Assembly (NCBI RefSeq): GCF_001641285.1
Contig: NZ_CP014841.1
Location: forward strand, 4,056,501 to 4,120,500
Reading direction: 5' to 3'
DNA: 64,000 nt
Source: Dyella thiooxydans
GTDB taxonomy: Bacteria; Pseudomonadota; Gammaproteobacteria; Xanthomonadales; Rhodanobacteraceae
A program made the position numbers and the translations under genes. Numbering within the stretch: position 1 is the first letter of the stretch; the number at the start of each line of letters is the position of its first letter. Positions 17,355 through 26,468 of this stretch are shown in pieces. The notes beneath the pieces are model-generated. The model searched no databases. It was not told where the DNA came from and was given only the letters and a program-made list of their open reading frames with translations.

Positions 17355-18584
17355 ATGGACATCCGACCGATTCTCGCCAGCCTCCGCCGGCATCGCATCC
17401 CGGCCATGCTGATTGTGCTGGAGATCGCGCTGGCCTGCGCGGTGCTGTGCAATGCCGTGTTCATGATCAGTCAGCGTGTGGCCTCGATCCACCTGCCCAA
17501 CGCCATCGACGAGGCCGGCATCGCTGAGGTCACGCTCAACGGCACCGACCCCGAGCTCGCCGGCAGCGACATCCCGCGCAATCTGGCGGCCCTGCGCGGC
17601 CTCCCGGGCGTGCAGGCCGCCGCCGTGGTGAGCACCCTGCCGCTGAGCCAGAACAACTGGGGCTGGGGTTTCAGCACCAAGCCCGAGGATGCGCTGACCA
17701 ACCGAGACAGCCGCAACGTGTCGATGTACTTCCTCGGCAGCGGTGGCGATGCGGCGCTCGGCCTGCAGCTGCGGGGAGGGCGATTCTTCAACGACGGCGA
17801 CTATGCCGACAGCCACTTCGACAAGTCGCCGCTGCCGGAAACCCACGTGGTGCTGGTGACCCGCAGCCTGGCGGAGAAGATGTGGCCGGGCCAGCCGGCG
17901 GTGGGCAAGACGATGTATTCCATGCCGCACTACTACACGGTGGTCGGCGTGGTGGCGGACGTGCTGCGGCCGTACATCGGCGACGTGAACTCCCCGGCCA
18001 ACTACGACGCGGCGTTCTTCCCGATGAGTGCGGCCGGCTCCAAGGGCGCACTGTCCCACTACGTGGTGCGCGGTGCGCCGCGCGACCGCGACCGGCTGGT
18101 GCGCGAAGCCGAGCAGAAGCTCGCCGACCTCAATCCCGGCGGCGTGGCCCATGGCCGCAGCTATGCGGAAATACGCCGCGGCTACTTCGCCGACATGAGC
18201 TCGATGGCCTGGATGCTGGTGCTGGTGTGCGTGGTGATGCTGGCGGTCACCGCGTTCGGCATCGTCGGCCTGACCAGCTTCTGGGTGAACCAGCGACGCC
18301 GGCAGATCGGCATCCGGCGGGCCGTCGGTGCCAGCCGCGCCCACATCCTGCAGTACTTCCAGACCGAGAACTTCCTGCTCAGCACCGGCGGCGTGGCACT
18401 GGGCATGGCGCTCGCCTTCGGCATCAACGTGTACCTGATGCACCGCTACGAGATGGCCCGCATGCCCTGGTTCTACCTGCCCGCCGGCGCCATCGCGCTG
18501 TGGCTGATCGGTCAGGCCTCGGTGCTCGGCCCGGCGCTGCGCGCCGCCGCGGTGCCGCCGGTGGTGGCGACGAGGTCGGCATGA
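17355..18584 (+). CDS. FtsX/MacB-like permease, pair 3 type B
   Basis: 409 residues from ATG 17355 (GAGG six bases upstream overlapping the partner's stop; the frame is open far upstream only as a shadow of the A gene). First helix ALACAVLCNAVFMIS; coupling helix SFWVNQRRRQIGIRRAVGASRAHIL. A glycine-rich YFLGSGGDAALG segment replaces the YFG-x2-LL of other B proteins. The 135 bases after the stop, the largest gap in the array, contain a REP palindrome. Confidence 0.93.
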   Translation: MDIRPILASLRRHRIPAMLIVLEIALACAVLCNAVFMISQRVASIHLPNAIDEAGIAEVTLNGTDPELAGSDIPRNLAALRGLPGVQAAAVVSTLPLSQNNWGWGFSTKPEDALTNRDSRNVSMYFLGSGGDAALGLQLRGGRFFNDGDYADSHFDKSPLPETHVVLVTRSLAEKMWPGQPAVGKTMYSMPHYYTVVGVVADVLRPYIGDVNSPANYDAAFFPMSAAGSKGALSHYVVRGAPRDRDRLVREAEQKLADLNPGGVAHGRSYAEIRRGYFADMSSMAWMLVLVCVVMLAVTAFGIVGLTSFWVNQRRRQIGIRRAVGASRAHILQYFQTENFLLSTGGVALGMALAFGINVYLMHRYEMARMPWFYLPAGAIALWLIGQASVLGPALRAAAVPPVVATRSA

Positions 18585-18606
18585 CAGTCCCGATGACGAG
18601 CCTGTC

Positions 18607-18687
18607 TGTAGGAGCCCGCTTGCGGGCGATGCCCTTGCTCTGGTTTCGCATCGAAGCCAAGAGCATCGCCCGCAAGCGGGCTCCTAC
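18607..18687. repeat. REP-type palindrome between pairs 3 and 4
   Basis: Left arm 18607-18631 and right arm 18664-18687 are almost perfect inverted copies starting with TGTAGGAGCCCGC, and the bases between also pair partly (GCTCTGG against CCAAGAGC), so about 80 bases can form one long hairpin. It resembles the REP dyads mobilised by RAYT transposases in Xanthomonadales and pseudomonads, and relates to the element at 1655-1731. Inside an operon it could stabilise upstream mRNA or reduce read-through into pairs 4-7. Confidence 0.85.
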
Positions 18688-18719
18688 GGGAAATTCGACG
18701 ATGAGCGCGGAGTAACCCC

Positions 18720-20027
18720 ATGTTCCAGTACTACCTCGACCTGGCATGGCGCAGCCTCAAGCGCAACAAGGCGCTCACCGCACTGATGGTGCTGGCGATC
18801 GCGCTGGGGATCGGCGCAAGCATCACTACGCTGACCGTGCTGCATGTGCTGTCCGGCGATCCGTTGCCGGGGCGCAGCGGGGAGATCTACTACCCGCAGA
18901 TCGATCCGCAGGACCTGCGCGGGATGTCGCCGAGCAAGGAGCCGCCGTCGCAGTTGACCCTGATCGACGGCATGAACCTGCTGCGGGCCGCGCGCGCCGA
19001 TCGCCAGGCCCTGATGAAGGGCGGCGAGGTACCGATCCAGCCGGAGCAGTCGGCGCTGGACCCTTTCTACGTGGACGCGCGCTACACCACGGCGGACTTC
19101 TTCGCGATGTTCGGCACGCCGTTCCGCTTCGGGCATGCCTGGAGCGCGGCGGACGACGAGGCCAAGGCGCGCCAGGTGGTGATCAGTCGCGATCTCGACG
19201 AGAAGCTGTTCGGCGGGGCCAACAGCGTGGGGCGAACCCTGCGCATTTCCGGCACCGCGTTCCAGATTGTCGGCGTGCTCGATCACTGGCAGCCCAATCC
19301 GCACTTCTACGATCTCAATACGGGCTCCTATGCTGCCGGCGAGCAGGTGTTCCTGCCGCTGCAGACGATGATCGACCTGCACCTGAGCCGCGACGGCTCG
19401 AACGACTGCTGGGGCAATGGCGGCGGTGGCACCGATACGCTGCTGCCGGCGGACACCTGTGTCTGGTTGCAGTTCTGGGTGCAGCTCGATTCGCCTGCGA
19501 AGGTCGAGGCGTACCGCCAGTTCCTCGTCCACTACTCGCAGGAGCAGAAGGCGCTGGGCCGCTTCCAGCGACCGCCGAACGTGCGCCTGCGCAGCCTGAT
19601 GCAGTGGCTGGACTACAACGGCGTGGTGCCGGACGACGTGCGCCTGCAGACCTGGCTGGCGTTCGGCTTCCTCGCGGTGTGCCTGGTCAACACGGTGGGC
19701 CTGATGCTCGCCAAGTTCATGCGCCGGGCCGGCGAACTGGGGGTGCGTCGGGCGCTCGGTGCCTCGCGCCGCTCGCTGCTCGCGCAGCTGCTGGTGGAAG
19801 CCGGCGTGGTCGGACTGGTCGGCGGCGTCGGAGGCGCGGTGCTGGCCCTCGGCGGTCTTTGGCTGGTGCGCCAACGATCCTCGGACTACGCGTCGCTGGC
19901 GCACCTGGACCCCAGCATGCTGCTCACGACGTTCGTGCTGGCCCTGGGCGCCACGCTGCTGGCCGGCCTGTTGCCGGCCTGGCGTGCCTGCCAGGTCGCA
20001 CCCGCCCTCCAGCTGAAGAGCCACTGA
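18720..20027 (+). CDS. FtsX/MacB-like permease, pair 4 type A
   Basis: 435 residues, opening MFQYYLDLAWRSLKRNKALTALMVLAI. Periplasmic cysteines C230 and C247 flank a glycine-rich GNGGGGTDT loop (DCWGN...TCVWLQFW). The coupling segment reads LAKFMRRAGELGVRRALGASRRSLL. The first gene after the REP hairpin; GGAG seven bases before the ATG provides independent translation. Confidence 0.93.
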   Translation: MFQYYLDLAWRSLKRNKALTALMVLAIALGIGASITTLTVLHVLSGDPLPGRSGEIYYPQIDPQDLRGMSPSKEPPSQLTLIDGMNLLRAARADRQALMKGGEVPIQPEQSALDPFYVDARYTTADFFAMFGTPFRFGHAWSAADDEAKARQVVISRDLDEKLFGGANSVGRTLRISGTAFQIVGVLDHWQPNPHFYDLNTGSYAAGEQVFLPLQTMIDLHLSRDGSNDCWGNGGGGTDTLLPADTCVWLQFWVQLDSPAKVEAYRQFLVHYSQEQKALGRFQRPPNVRLRSLMQWLDYNGVVPDDVRLQTWLAFGFLAVCLVNTVGLMLAKFMRRAGELGVRRALGASRRSLLAQLLVEAGVVGLVGGVGGAVLALGGLWLVRQRSSDYASLAHLDPSMLLTTFVLALGATLLAGLLPAWRACQVAPALQLKSH

Positions 20028-20034
20028 GGCGACC

Positions 20035-21267
20035 ATGGACATTCTTCCGATTCTCTCCACGCTGCGGCGCCACAAGCTCACGGCCGGCCTGCTGGTCATG
20101 CAGATCGCGCTGACCTGCGCGATCGTCTGCAACGCGGTATTCCTGATCGGCCAGCGGCTGCAGCGCATGGACATGCCCAGCGGCGTCGCGGAGCACGAGC
20201 TGCTGCAGATCCAGGTGGCCGACGTGGTCAAGTCCGGCAACCCCTATGCGCGCGTGCAGGAGGATCTGGCGCTGCTGCGCCAGGTGCCGGGCGTGCAGTC
20301 GGTGGCGTTCTCCAACCAGGTGCCGTTCGGTGGGTCGTCCTCCAATGGCAACGTGCTGCTCGACCCGAACCAGCCCCAGCGCACGCTCAACGCGACCACC
20401 TATTTCGGCCAGAACCTGGTGCCGACGATGGGCGTGCAACTGGTCGCCGGGCGCGACCTGCAGGACGACGATTTCGTCGACGTGGACACCGCGCTGAAAG
20501 GGCTGAAGACCGGCGACACCAAGAGCCTGCCGCATGTCACGCTGATCACCCGCGGCCTGGCCGAACGCCTCTGGCCCGGACAGAACCCGCTCGGTCGCCT
20601 GATCTACCTGACGCCGACGGTGGGGTTGCGGGTGGTCGGTGTCATGGCCAGCCTGGTGCGTCCCAATGCCTACGATGCGGACACGGCGCAGTACACCATG
20701 GTGATCCCGTTGCGCATGGGAGCGGACCGGGGCATGAGCTACGTGATCCGCACCCGGCCGCAGGATCGGTCCGGTGTGCTGGCGGCGGCGCTGGCCGCCC
20801 TGAGGAAGGCCGACCCCCAGCGCATCGTCACGACCCAGCGCAGCTTCGACGAGGTGCGTCGTCACTTCTTCCGCGACGATCGAGCCATGGCAGGCATCCT
20901 GGTCGGGGTGATCGCGGCGCTGCTGGTGGTGACCGCCCTGGGCATCGTCGGGCTGGCCAGCTTCTGGGTGGCACAGCGTCGACGCACGATCGGCGTGCGT
21001 CGTGCGCTGGGGGCGACCCGCAGCGATGTGCTGCACTACTTCCAGACCGAGAACTTCCTGCTCGCCACTATCGGCATCGGCCTCGGCATGGTGCTGGCCT
21101 ACGGCATCAACCTGTTCCTGATGCAGCACTACGAGCTGCCGCGCCTGCCCGCGATCTACTTCCCGGTCGGTGCGGTCGCGCTGTGGCTGATCGGCCAGGT
21201 CGCCGTGCTCGGCCCGGCACTGCGCGCCGCGGCGGTGCCGCCGGTGGTGGCCACGAGAGCAGGGTGA
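20035..21267 (+). CDS. FtsX/MacB-like permease, pair 4 type B
   Basis: 410 residues, starting seven bases after its partner. First helix ALTCAIVCNAVFLIGQRLQRMDMPSG; coupling helix SFWVAQRRRTIGVRRALGATRSDVL. The periplasmic domain has a serine-rich FGGSSSNGNVLLD loop, and the tail is PPVVATRAG, replacing the usual terminal Ser-Val. No periplasmic cysteine. Confidence 0.93.
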   Translation: MDILPILSTLRRHKLTAGLLVMQIALTCAIVCNAVFLIGQRLQRMDMPSGVAEHELLQIQVADVVKSGNPYARVQEDLALLRQVPGVQSVAFSNQVPFGGSSSNGNVLLDPNQPQRTLNATTYFGQNLVPTMGVQLVAGRDLQDDDFVDVDTALKGLKTGDTKSLPHVTLITRGLAERLWPGQNPLGRLIYLTPTVGLRVVGVMASLVRPNAYDADTAQYTMVIPLRMGADRGMSYVIRTRPQDRSGVLAAALAALRKADPQRIVTTQRSFDEVRRHFFRDDRAMAGILVGVIAALLVVTALGIVGLASFWVAQRRRTIGVRRALGATRSDVLHYFQTENFLLATIGIGLGMVLAYGINLFLMQHYELPRLPAIYFPVGAVALWLIGQVAVLGPALRAAAVPPVVATRAG

Positions 21268-21322
21268 GGCGGCTCATGACGATGCGGAAGTTCGGCGGAT
21301 GCGTGGGACGGGGGAGTCCGTG

Positions 21323-22615
21323 ATGATCGGCTACTACCTCGATCTCGCCATGCGCAGCCTGAAGCGCAACAAGGTGCTCACCGCCCTGATGGTGTTGGCC
21401 ATCGCGGTGGGTATCGGTACCAGCATGACCACGTTGACGGTCATGCACGTGCTGTCCGGCGACCCGATCCCGCAGAAGAGCGCGAACCTGTTCCGCGTGG
21501 GCCTGAACGTGTTTCCGGACGACAATTTCAGGCCCGGCGAGGAAGTGCCGGACAACCTGAGTCGTCGGGATGCCGAGGCGCTGCTGCGCGATGCCCGTGC
21601 CGACCGCCAGGCGATGATGTCGGCCGGCACCATGGTGGTGACGCCGGCGCAGGGCGATCCGTTGAGCCTGGAGGCGCGCTACACCACGGCGGACTTCTTC
21701 ACGATGTTCGCCGTGCCGTTCCGTTTCGGTCGCGCCTGGGACCGCGGCGACGACGGCAGTCACGCCCGGGTGGCGGTGATCTCGGCTGCGTTGAACGATC
21801 AGCTGTTCGGCGGTCGCGACAGCACCGGCTCGACGCTGCAGGTGGGAAGCCAGTCGCTGCGGATCGTCGGCGTGCTCGGCGACTGGAGCATGAATCCCCG
21901 CTTCTACGATCTCAGCAACGGCCGCTTCGGCGACGGCGAGCAGGTATTCGTCCCGCTCGCCACGGCGCTGGATCTGCACCTGGCGACCAGCGGCACGATG
22001 AACTGCTGGGGCAACAACTCCGACGAGCACGCCGCGGATGCGCCCTGTCTGTGGTTGCAGTACTGGGCCGAGCTCGACGCACCGTCGACACGGGCGGCCT
22101 ACCGGCAATACCTGCACAACTACATGGCCCGGCAGCGACAGGCCGGGCGCTTCACCCATCCCGGGGAAGTCCGTCTGCTGGATGTGATGCAGTGGCTGGA
22201 CGCCAAGGGCGTGGTGCCCTCCGACGTGCGGTTGCAGGTGTGGCTGGCACTCGGCTTCCTCGGCATCTGCCTGCTCAACACCGTGGGTCTTTTGCTGGCC
22301 AAGTTCCTGCGTCGCAGCGGCGAGATCAGCGTGCGACGTGCCCTGGGCGCGTCGCGTCGCGCGATCTTCATGCAGTGCCTGGTCGAGGCCGGGGTGGTCG
22401 GTTTGGCCGGCGGCGTCTGCGGACTGGCGCTGGCCGGCCTGGGCTTGGTGCTGGTGCGCCACCAGCCGACCGACTACGCCGGCCTGGTCCACATGGACCC
22501 GAGCATGCTGCTGGCAACCTTCGTGCTGGCCCTGCTGAGCAGCCTGCTGGCCGGACTCCTGCCCGCCTGGAGGGCGATGCACGTCGCCCCGGCCGTGGCT
22601 CTGAAGTCGAACTAG
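21323..22615 (+). CDS. FtsX/MacB-like permease, pair 5 type A
   Basis: 430 residues, the shortest A member. Start ATG 21323 is supported by GGGGAG six bases upstream and by alignment with the other A proteins (MIGYYLDLAMRSLKRNK). Periplasmic cysteines are C228 and C242 (NCWGN...PCLWLQYW), one turn closer than in other members. The coupling segment is LAKFLRRSGEISVRRALGASRRAIF, sharing ISVRR with pair 7 only. Confidence 0.92.
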   Translation: MIGYYLDLAMRSLKRNKVLTALMVLAIAVGIGTSMTTLTVMHVLSGDPIPQKSANLFRVGLNVFPDDNFRPGEEVPDNLSRRDAEALLRDARADRQAMMSAGTMVVTPAQGDPLSLEARYTTADFFTMFAVPFRFGRAWDRGDDGSHARVAVISAALNDQLFGGRDSTGSTLQVGSQSLRIVGVLGDWSMNPRFYDLSNGRFGDGEQVFVPLATALDLHLATSGTMNCWGNNSDEHAADAPCLWLQYWAELDAPSTRAAYRQYLHNYMARQRQAGRFTHPGEVRLLDVMQWLDAKGVVPSDVRLQVWLALGFLGICLLNTVGLLLAKFLRRSGEISVRRALGASRRAIFMQCLVEAGVVGLAGGVCGLALAGLGLVLVRHQPTDYAGLVHMDPSMLLATFVLALLSSLLAGLLPAWRAMHVAPAVALKSN

Positions 22616-22625
22616 GACACCCACG

Positions 22626-23849
22626 ATGCATCTACGCCACATTCTTCACGCCCTGGGACGCCATCGGATCGCGGTGGGGCTGCTGGTGCTGGAGATCGCC
22701 TTCTCCTGTGCGGTGGTGTGCAACGCGCTGTTCCTCATCGGTACCCGGCTGGAGCGGATGCAGCGGCCCACCGGGGTCGACGAGATGCACGTGGTCGAGG
22801 TGGGCGTGCGCAGCGTCACGCCGGGCACGCCGGAGGCGACGATGGCACAGACCCGCACCGACCTGGCACGCCTGCGCGCACTGCCCGGCGTGAGTGACGC
22901 GGTGGTCGCCAGCTCGACCCTGTTCGGCGATTCGGTGAGCTTCAGCGGCGTGAGTCTGAGCGACGATGCGAAGGCGCCGAGCCTGGCGGTGGCGCAGTAT
23001 TTCGGCGGCGCCCAGCTGGCTCGCACCCTGGGCCTGAAGCTGGCGAGCGGACGCTGGTTCAACCCCGACGAGTTCGTCAGCTATGACGCGCTGCAGGGTG
23101 GTGCCTCCGGGGTACCGGTCATCATCAGTCGCGCGCTCGCCCAACATCTCTTCCCCGGCCAGGATGCCGCTGGCCGGACCATCTATGCTTTCGGAGCCAA
23201 TCGCGTGGTGGGGGTGGTGGACCGCCTGGTGCAGCCCAGGGACTACGGCGCGGCCGGCGGCTACGACTACGCGATGATGTTCCCGGTCGATCTGCCGTAT
23301 TCGCGCGGCACCTACCTCATGCGGGTCGATGATCCGGCCCGGCGGCAGGCCGTGATCGGGCAGGCATTACAGGCACTGAAAGCCGATGGCCCGCTGCGGC
23401 TGATCTCGCCCCGGTACGCCACCACCCTGGAGGCGGCGCGCGCAAAGTACTACCGCAACGACCGCGCCATGGCCTGGCTGCTGGTGGGCGTGAGCCTGTT
23501 GCTGCTGCTGGTCACCGCGCTGGGCATCGTGGGGCTGAGCAGCTTCTGGGTAGGTCAGCGGCGCCGGCAGATCGGCATCCGCCGCGCCATCGGCGCCTCG
23601 CGCCGCGATATCCGGACCTATTTCCAGGCCGAGAACTTCCTGATCGCCACTGGCGGCATCGTGCTCGGCATGGCGCTCGCCTACGGCATCAACCTGGTGC
23701 TGATGCGGCATTACGAGCTCGGCCACCTGCCCGGCTACTACCTGCCGATCGGGTCGGTGGTGCTTTGGGTGCTGGGGCAGCTGGCGGTGCTGGGCCCGGC
23801 ACTGCGCGCCGCAGCCGTGCCACCGGTGGTGGCGACGCGGGCGGCATGA
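22626..23849 (+). CDS. FtsX/MacB-like permease, pair 5 type B
   Basis: 407 residues, beginning MHLRHILHALGRHRIAVG. First helix AFSCAVVCNALFLIGTR; coupling helix SFWVGQRRRQIGIRRAIGASRRDIR. The periplasmic region has FGDSVSFSGVSLSDD and lacks cysteine. Ten bases follow the partner's TAG stop; AGGA at spacing eight. Its tail, PPVVATRAA, and the ALRAAAVPPVVATR block are nearly invariant in the B series. Confidence 0.93.
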   Translation: MHLRHILHALGRHRIAVGLLVLEIAFSCAVVCNALFLIGTRLERMQRPTGVDEMHVVEVGVRSVTPGTPEATMAQTRTDLARLRALPGVSDAVVASSTLFGDSVSFSGVSLSDDAKAPSLAVAQYFGGAQLARTLGLKLASGRWFNPDEFVSYDALQGGASGVPVIISRALAQHLFPGQDAAGRTIYAFGANRVVGVVDRLVQPRDYGAAGGYDYAMMFPVDLPYSRGTYLMRVDDPARRQAVIGQALQALKADGPLRLISPRYATTLEAARAKYYRNDRAMAWLLVGVSLLLLLVTALGIVGLSSFWVGQRRRQIGIRRAIGASRRDIRTYFQAENFLIATGGIVLGMALAYGINLVLMRHYELGHLPGYYLPIGSVVLWVLGQLAVLGPALRAAAVPPVVATRAA

Positions 23850-23870
23850 GGCTGACGAGGAGCTAAGGAC

Positions 23871-25196
23871 ATGTTCACCTACTACTTCGACCTGGCCCTG
23901 CGCAGCCTCAAGCGCAACAAGGTACTCACCGCTCTGATGGTGCTGGCGATCGCCGTCGGCATCGGCGCCAGCATGACCACGCTGACGGTGATGCATGTGC
24001 TGTCAGGCGATCCGCTGCCGGGGACAAGCTCGCGCATTTTCTACGCGCAGGTAGATAACGATCCGATGCCCGGCGACAGGCATGTCGAGCCGCCAGACAT
24101 GATGGACTACCAGTCGGCGATGGACCTGTGGAACGCGAAACGTGCCGACCGCCAGGCATTGGTCGTGAACCCATTCCCGGAGAAGGTCAGTGCGCCGGAT
24201 GTGAGTCGGCCACCGCTGATGGTCCAGATGCTTTCCACCACGTCGGACTTCTTCCCGATGTTTGGCGTGCCGCTCGAATATGGCAGCGGGTGGACCCCCG
24301 ACGACGACCGCAAGCGCGCGCGGGTGGTCGTGATCTCCTCGGACCTCAACGACAAGCTGTTCGATGGCGGGAACAGCGTGGGACGGACCTTGGTCCTGAA
24401 CAAACATGCCGTGCGCATTGTCGGCGTGCTCAAACCGTGGCGCCCATCGCCGCCGTTCTACGACGTACGCGGTGGGCGCTATGCAAACGGTGATACAGCC
24501 AGTTTCTACGGCAAGCCGGAAGGCCTTTTCCTGCCGATTTCCGCGAGCCTTGAAATGAACGATGGCGACTTTCAGCAGTTCAACTGCTGGTCGATGCCAC
24601 CGAAGCCGGGACACCTGGTGAATGCACCCTGCAACTGGATGGGGTTGTGGGTGCAGTTGGATAGCCCGGCAAAGGTCGCGGCATACCGCGGGTTTCTTGC
24701 GCATTACGCAAGGGAGCAGAAGGGACTGGGCCGCATCCAGTTCACGGAGACTCGCCTGCGCGACCTGATGCAATGGCTTGCGTTCAACCGGGTGGTGCCA
24801 CGCGACGTCAAATTGAAGATGTGGCTGGCTTTCGCGTTCCTCGCCATCTGCCTGTTCAACACCGTGGGCTTGTTGCTGGCGAAGTTCCTGCGTCGCGGAG
24901 GAGAAATCGGTGTTCGCCGGGCGCTCGGGGCCAGTCGTCGGGCGGTGTTCGCGCAATGCCTTACCGAGGCAGGGCTGATCGGTTTCATAGGTGGCTTCTT
25001 CGGGTGGCTGTTGGCGTTGCTCGGGCTGTGGCTGGTGCGTCACCAGCAGGCGCCCTATTCCGACCTCGTGCACCTGGATCTGTCGATGTTCGCTGTCACC
25101 TTCGTGCTGGCGATCGCGGTGAGCCTGCTGGCGGGCGCCATGCCTGCATTGCGTGCCAGCCAGATTTCGCCGGCCCTGCAGCTGAAGACGCTATGA
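23871..25196 (+). CDS. FtsX/MacB-like permease, pair 6 type A
   Basis: 441 residues, the longest A member. Periplasmic cysteines C239 and C254 (NCWSM...PCNWMGLW). It carries extra residues in the periplasmic domain (GDTASFYGKPEGLF). Codon use is visibly less GC-biased than in the other pairs, with many A/T third positions, for instance around 24480-24830. The coupling segment is LAKFLRRGGEIGVRRALGASRRAVF. GAGGAG lies eight bases before the ATG, 21 bases after pair 5. Confidence 0.93.
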   Translation: MFTYYFDLALRSLKRNKVLTALMVLAIAVGIGASMTTLTVMHVLSGDPLPGTSSRIFYAQVDNDPMPGDRHVEPPDMMDYQSAMDLWNAKRADRQALVVNPFPEKVSAPDVSRPPLMVQMLSTTSDFFPMFGVPLEYGSGWTPDDDRKRARVVVISSDLNDKLFDGGNSVGRTLVLNKHAVRIVGVLKPWRPSPPFYDVRGGRYANGDTASFYGKPEGLFLPISASLEMNDGDFQQFNCWSMPPKPGHLVNAPCNWMGLWVQLDSPAKVAAYRGFLAHYAREQKGLGRIQFTETRLRDLMQWLAFNRVVPRDVKLKMWLAFAFLAICLFNTVGLLLAKFLRRGGEIGVRRALGASRRAVFAQCLTEAGLIGFIGGFFGWLLALLGLWLVRHQQAPYSDLVHLDLSMFAVTFVLAIAVSLLAGAMPALRASQISPALQLKTL

Positions 25197-25207
25197 GGCT
25201 CCCCGTC

Positions 25208-26422
25208 ATGCAAATTCGCCCGATCCTGTCTGCGCTGAAGAAGCACAGAGTAGCCACGGTCCTGATCGTGATGGAGATCGCGCTGGCCTGTGCCGTGCTG
25301 TGCAACGCCTGCTTCATGATCGCCGACCGCCTGTCCGCCATGCAGATCAAAAGCGGCGTCGACGAAGCGTCGCTCGGCTTTATCGCGTTGCAGGGCTACG
25401 ACCCCAAAAATTCAAACGATCTCGATGCGCGCGTGATTGCGGGACTGGGCGCGATTTCGGGCGTCGAGTCGGTACACGTGATCAACTCGGTGCCGTTCGG
25501 CATGCAGGCTGCCAATGTCGGCATCACGCTCGACCAGGCCGGCAAGGAATTTCGTGGCGTCCCCGAAATCTACCTCGGCAGCCCGGGCACGCCGCAGGCG
25601 CTTGGACTGCAACTCGTGGCTGGGCACATGCCGGCCAACGAGGATTATCAGCCGGTACAGGGGTATTTTCCGCCGAGTTCGAACGTGCTCATCACTCGGA
25701 CGCTGGCCAAGCACCTGTGGCCGGGAGAGAGCCCCCTCGGCAAGGAGTTTTGGAGCGACAAGTACCAATTCCGCGTGATCGGCGTGGTCGCACATCTCTC
25801 GGTCCAGCAATACGACGAAGAGGGTGAGCGCGGTGCGCAATGGACGGTATTCGTACCCGCGCTGCCGGGGCCGAACTTTTCCGGCACCTACCTCATCCGT
25901 GCCAAGCCGGAAGATCTGGACCGCGTAATGGTCGAAGCGAAAGCCGCAATCGCCACGATCGCGCCAGACGCGGTACTGGACCGGGAGGACAGTACGACGG
26001 TGCCAGTCCTTCGGACCCGTTTCTTCGCGGCTGACAGTGCCATGGCAGGCATGCTGGTGGGGGTGATCGCGGCGCTGCTGGGCGTCACGGCGCTGGGTAT
26101 CGTCGGGCTGGCGAGCTTCTGGGTTGCGCAGCGCCGCAGGCAGATCGGCATTCGGCGCGCGATCGGCGCCACGCGCGGCGACATTCTGCGCTACTTCCAG
26201 ACCGAGAACTTCCTGATCGTCAGCTTCGGCATCGCGCTTGGCATGCTGCTGGCCTACGTGATCAACGCGGTGCTGATGAAGTTCTACGAGCTGCCGCACC
26301 TGCCGTTGTACTACCTGCCGTTCGGTGCGCTGGCGCTGTGGGGGCTCGGCCAGCTCGCCGTGCTCGGTCCGGCCCTGCGGGCATCGCATGTCCCACCGGT
26401 GGTCGCGACACGAAGTGTCTAG
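25208..26422 (+). CDS. FtsX/MacB-like permease, pair 6 type B
   Basis: 404 residues from ATG 25208, where the paralogues begin (MQIRPILSALKKHRVAT) and GAGG lies nine bases upstream. An in-frame ATG at 25193 overlapping the partner's stop would add MRLPV. First helix ALACAVLCNACFMIA has one extra Cys inside the membrane. Coupling helix SFWVAQRRRQIGIRRAIGATRGDIL. The periplasmic domain shares the relaxed codon use of its partner, which fits a common separate history for this pair. Confidence 0.92.
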   Translation: MQIRPILSALKKHRVATVLIVMEIALACAVLCNACFMIADRLSAMQIKSGVDEASLGFIALQGYDPKNSNDLDARVIAGLGAISGVESVHVINSVPFGMQAANVGITLDQAGKEFRGVPEIYLGSPGTPQALGLQLVAGHMPANEDYQPVQGYFPPSSNVLITRTLAKHLWPGESPLGKEFWSDKYQFRVIGVVAHLSVQQYDEEGERGAQWTVFVPALPGPNFSGTYLIRAKPEDLDRVMVEAKAAIATIAPDAVLDREDSTTVPVLRTRFFAADSAMAGMLVGVIAALLGVTALGIVGLASFWVAQRRRQIGIRRAIGATRGDILRYFQTENFLIVSFGIALGMLLAYVINAVLMKFYELPHLPLYYLPFGALALWGLGQLAVLGPALRASHVPPVVATRSV

Positions 26423-26468
26423 GCGATGGGGGCGCCGCTCCCCCGGTCTCGAGAAAAGGAGTTTCCGG

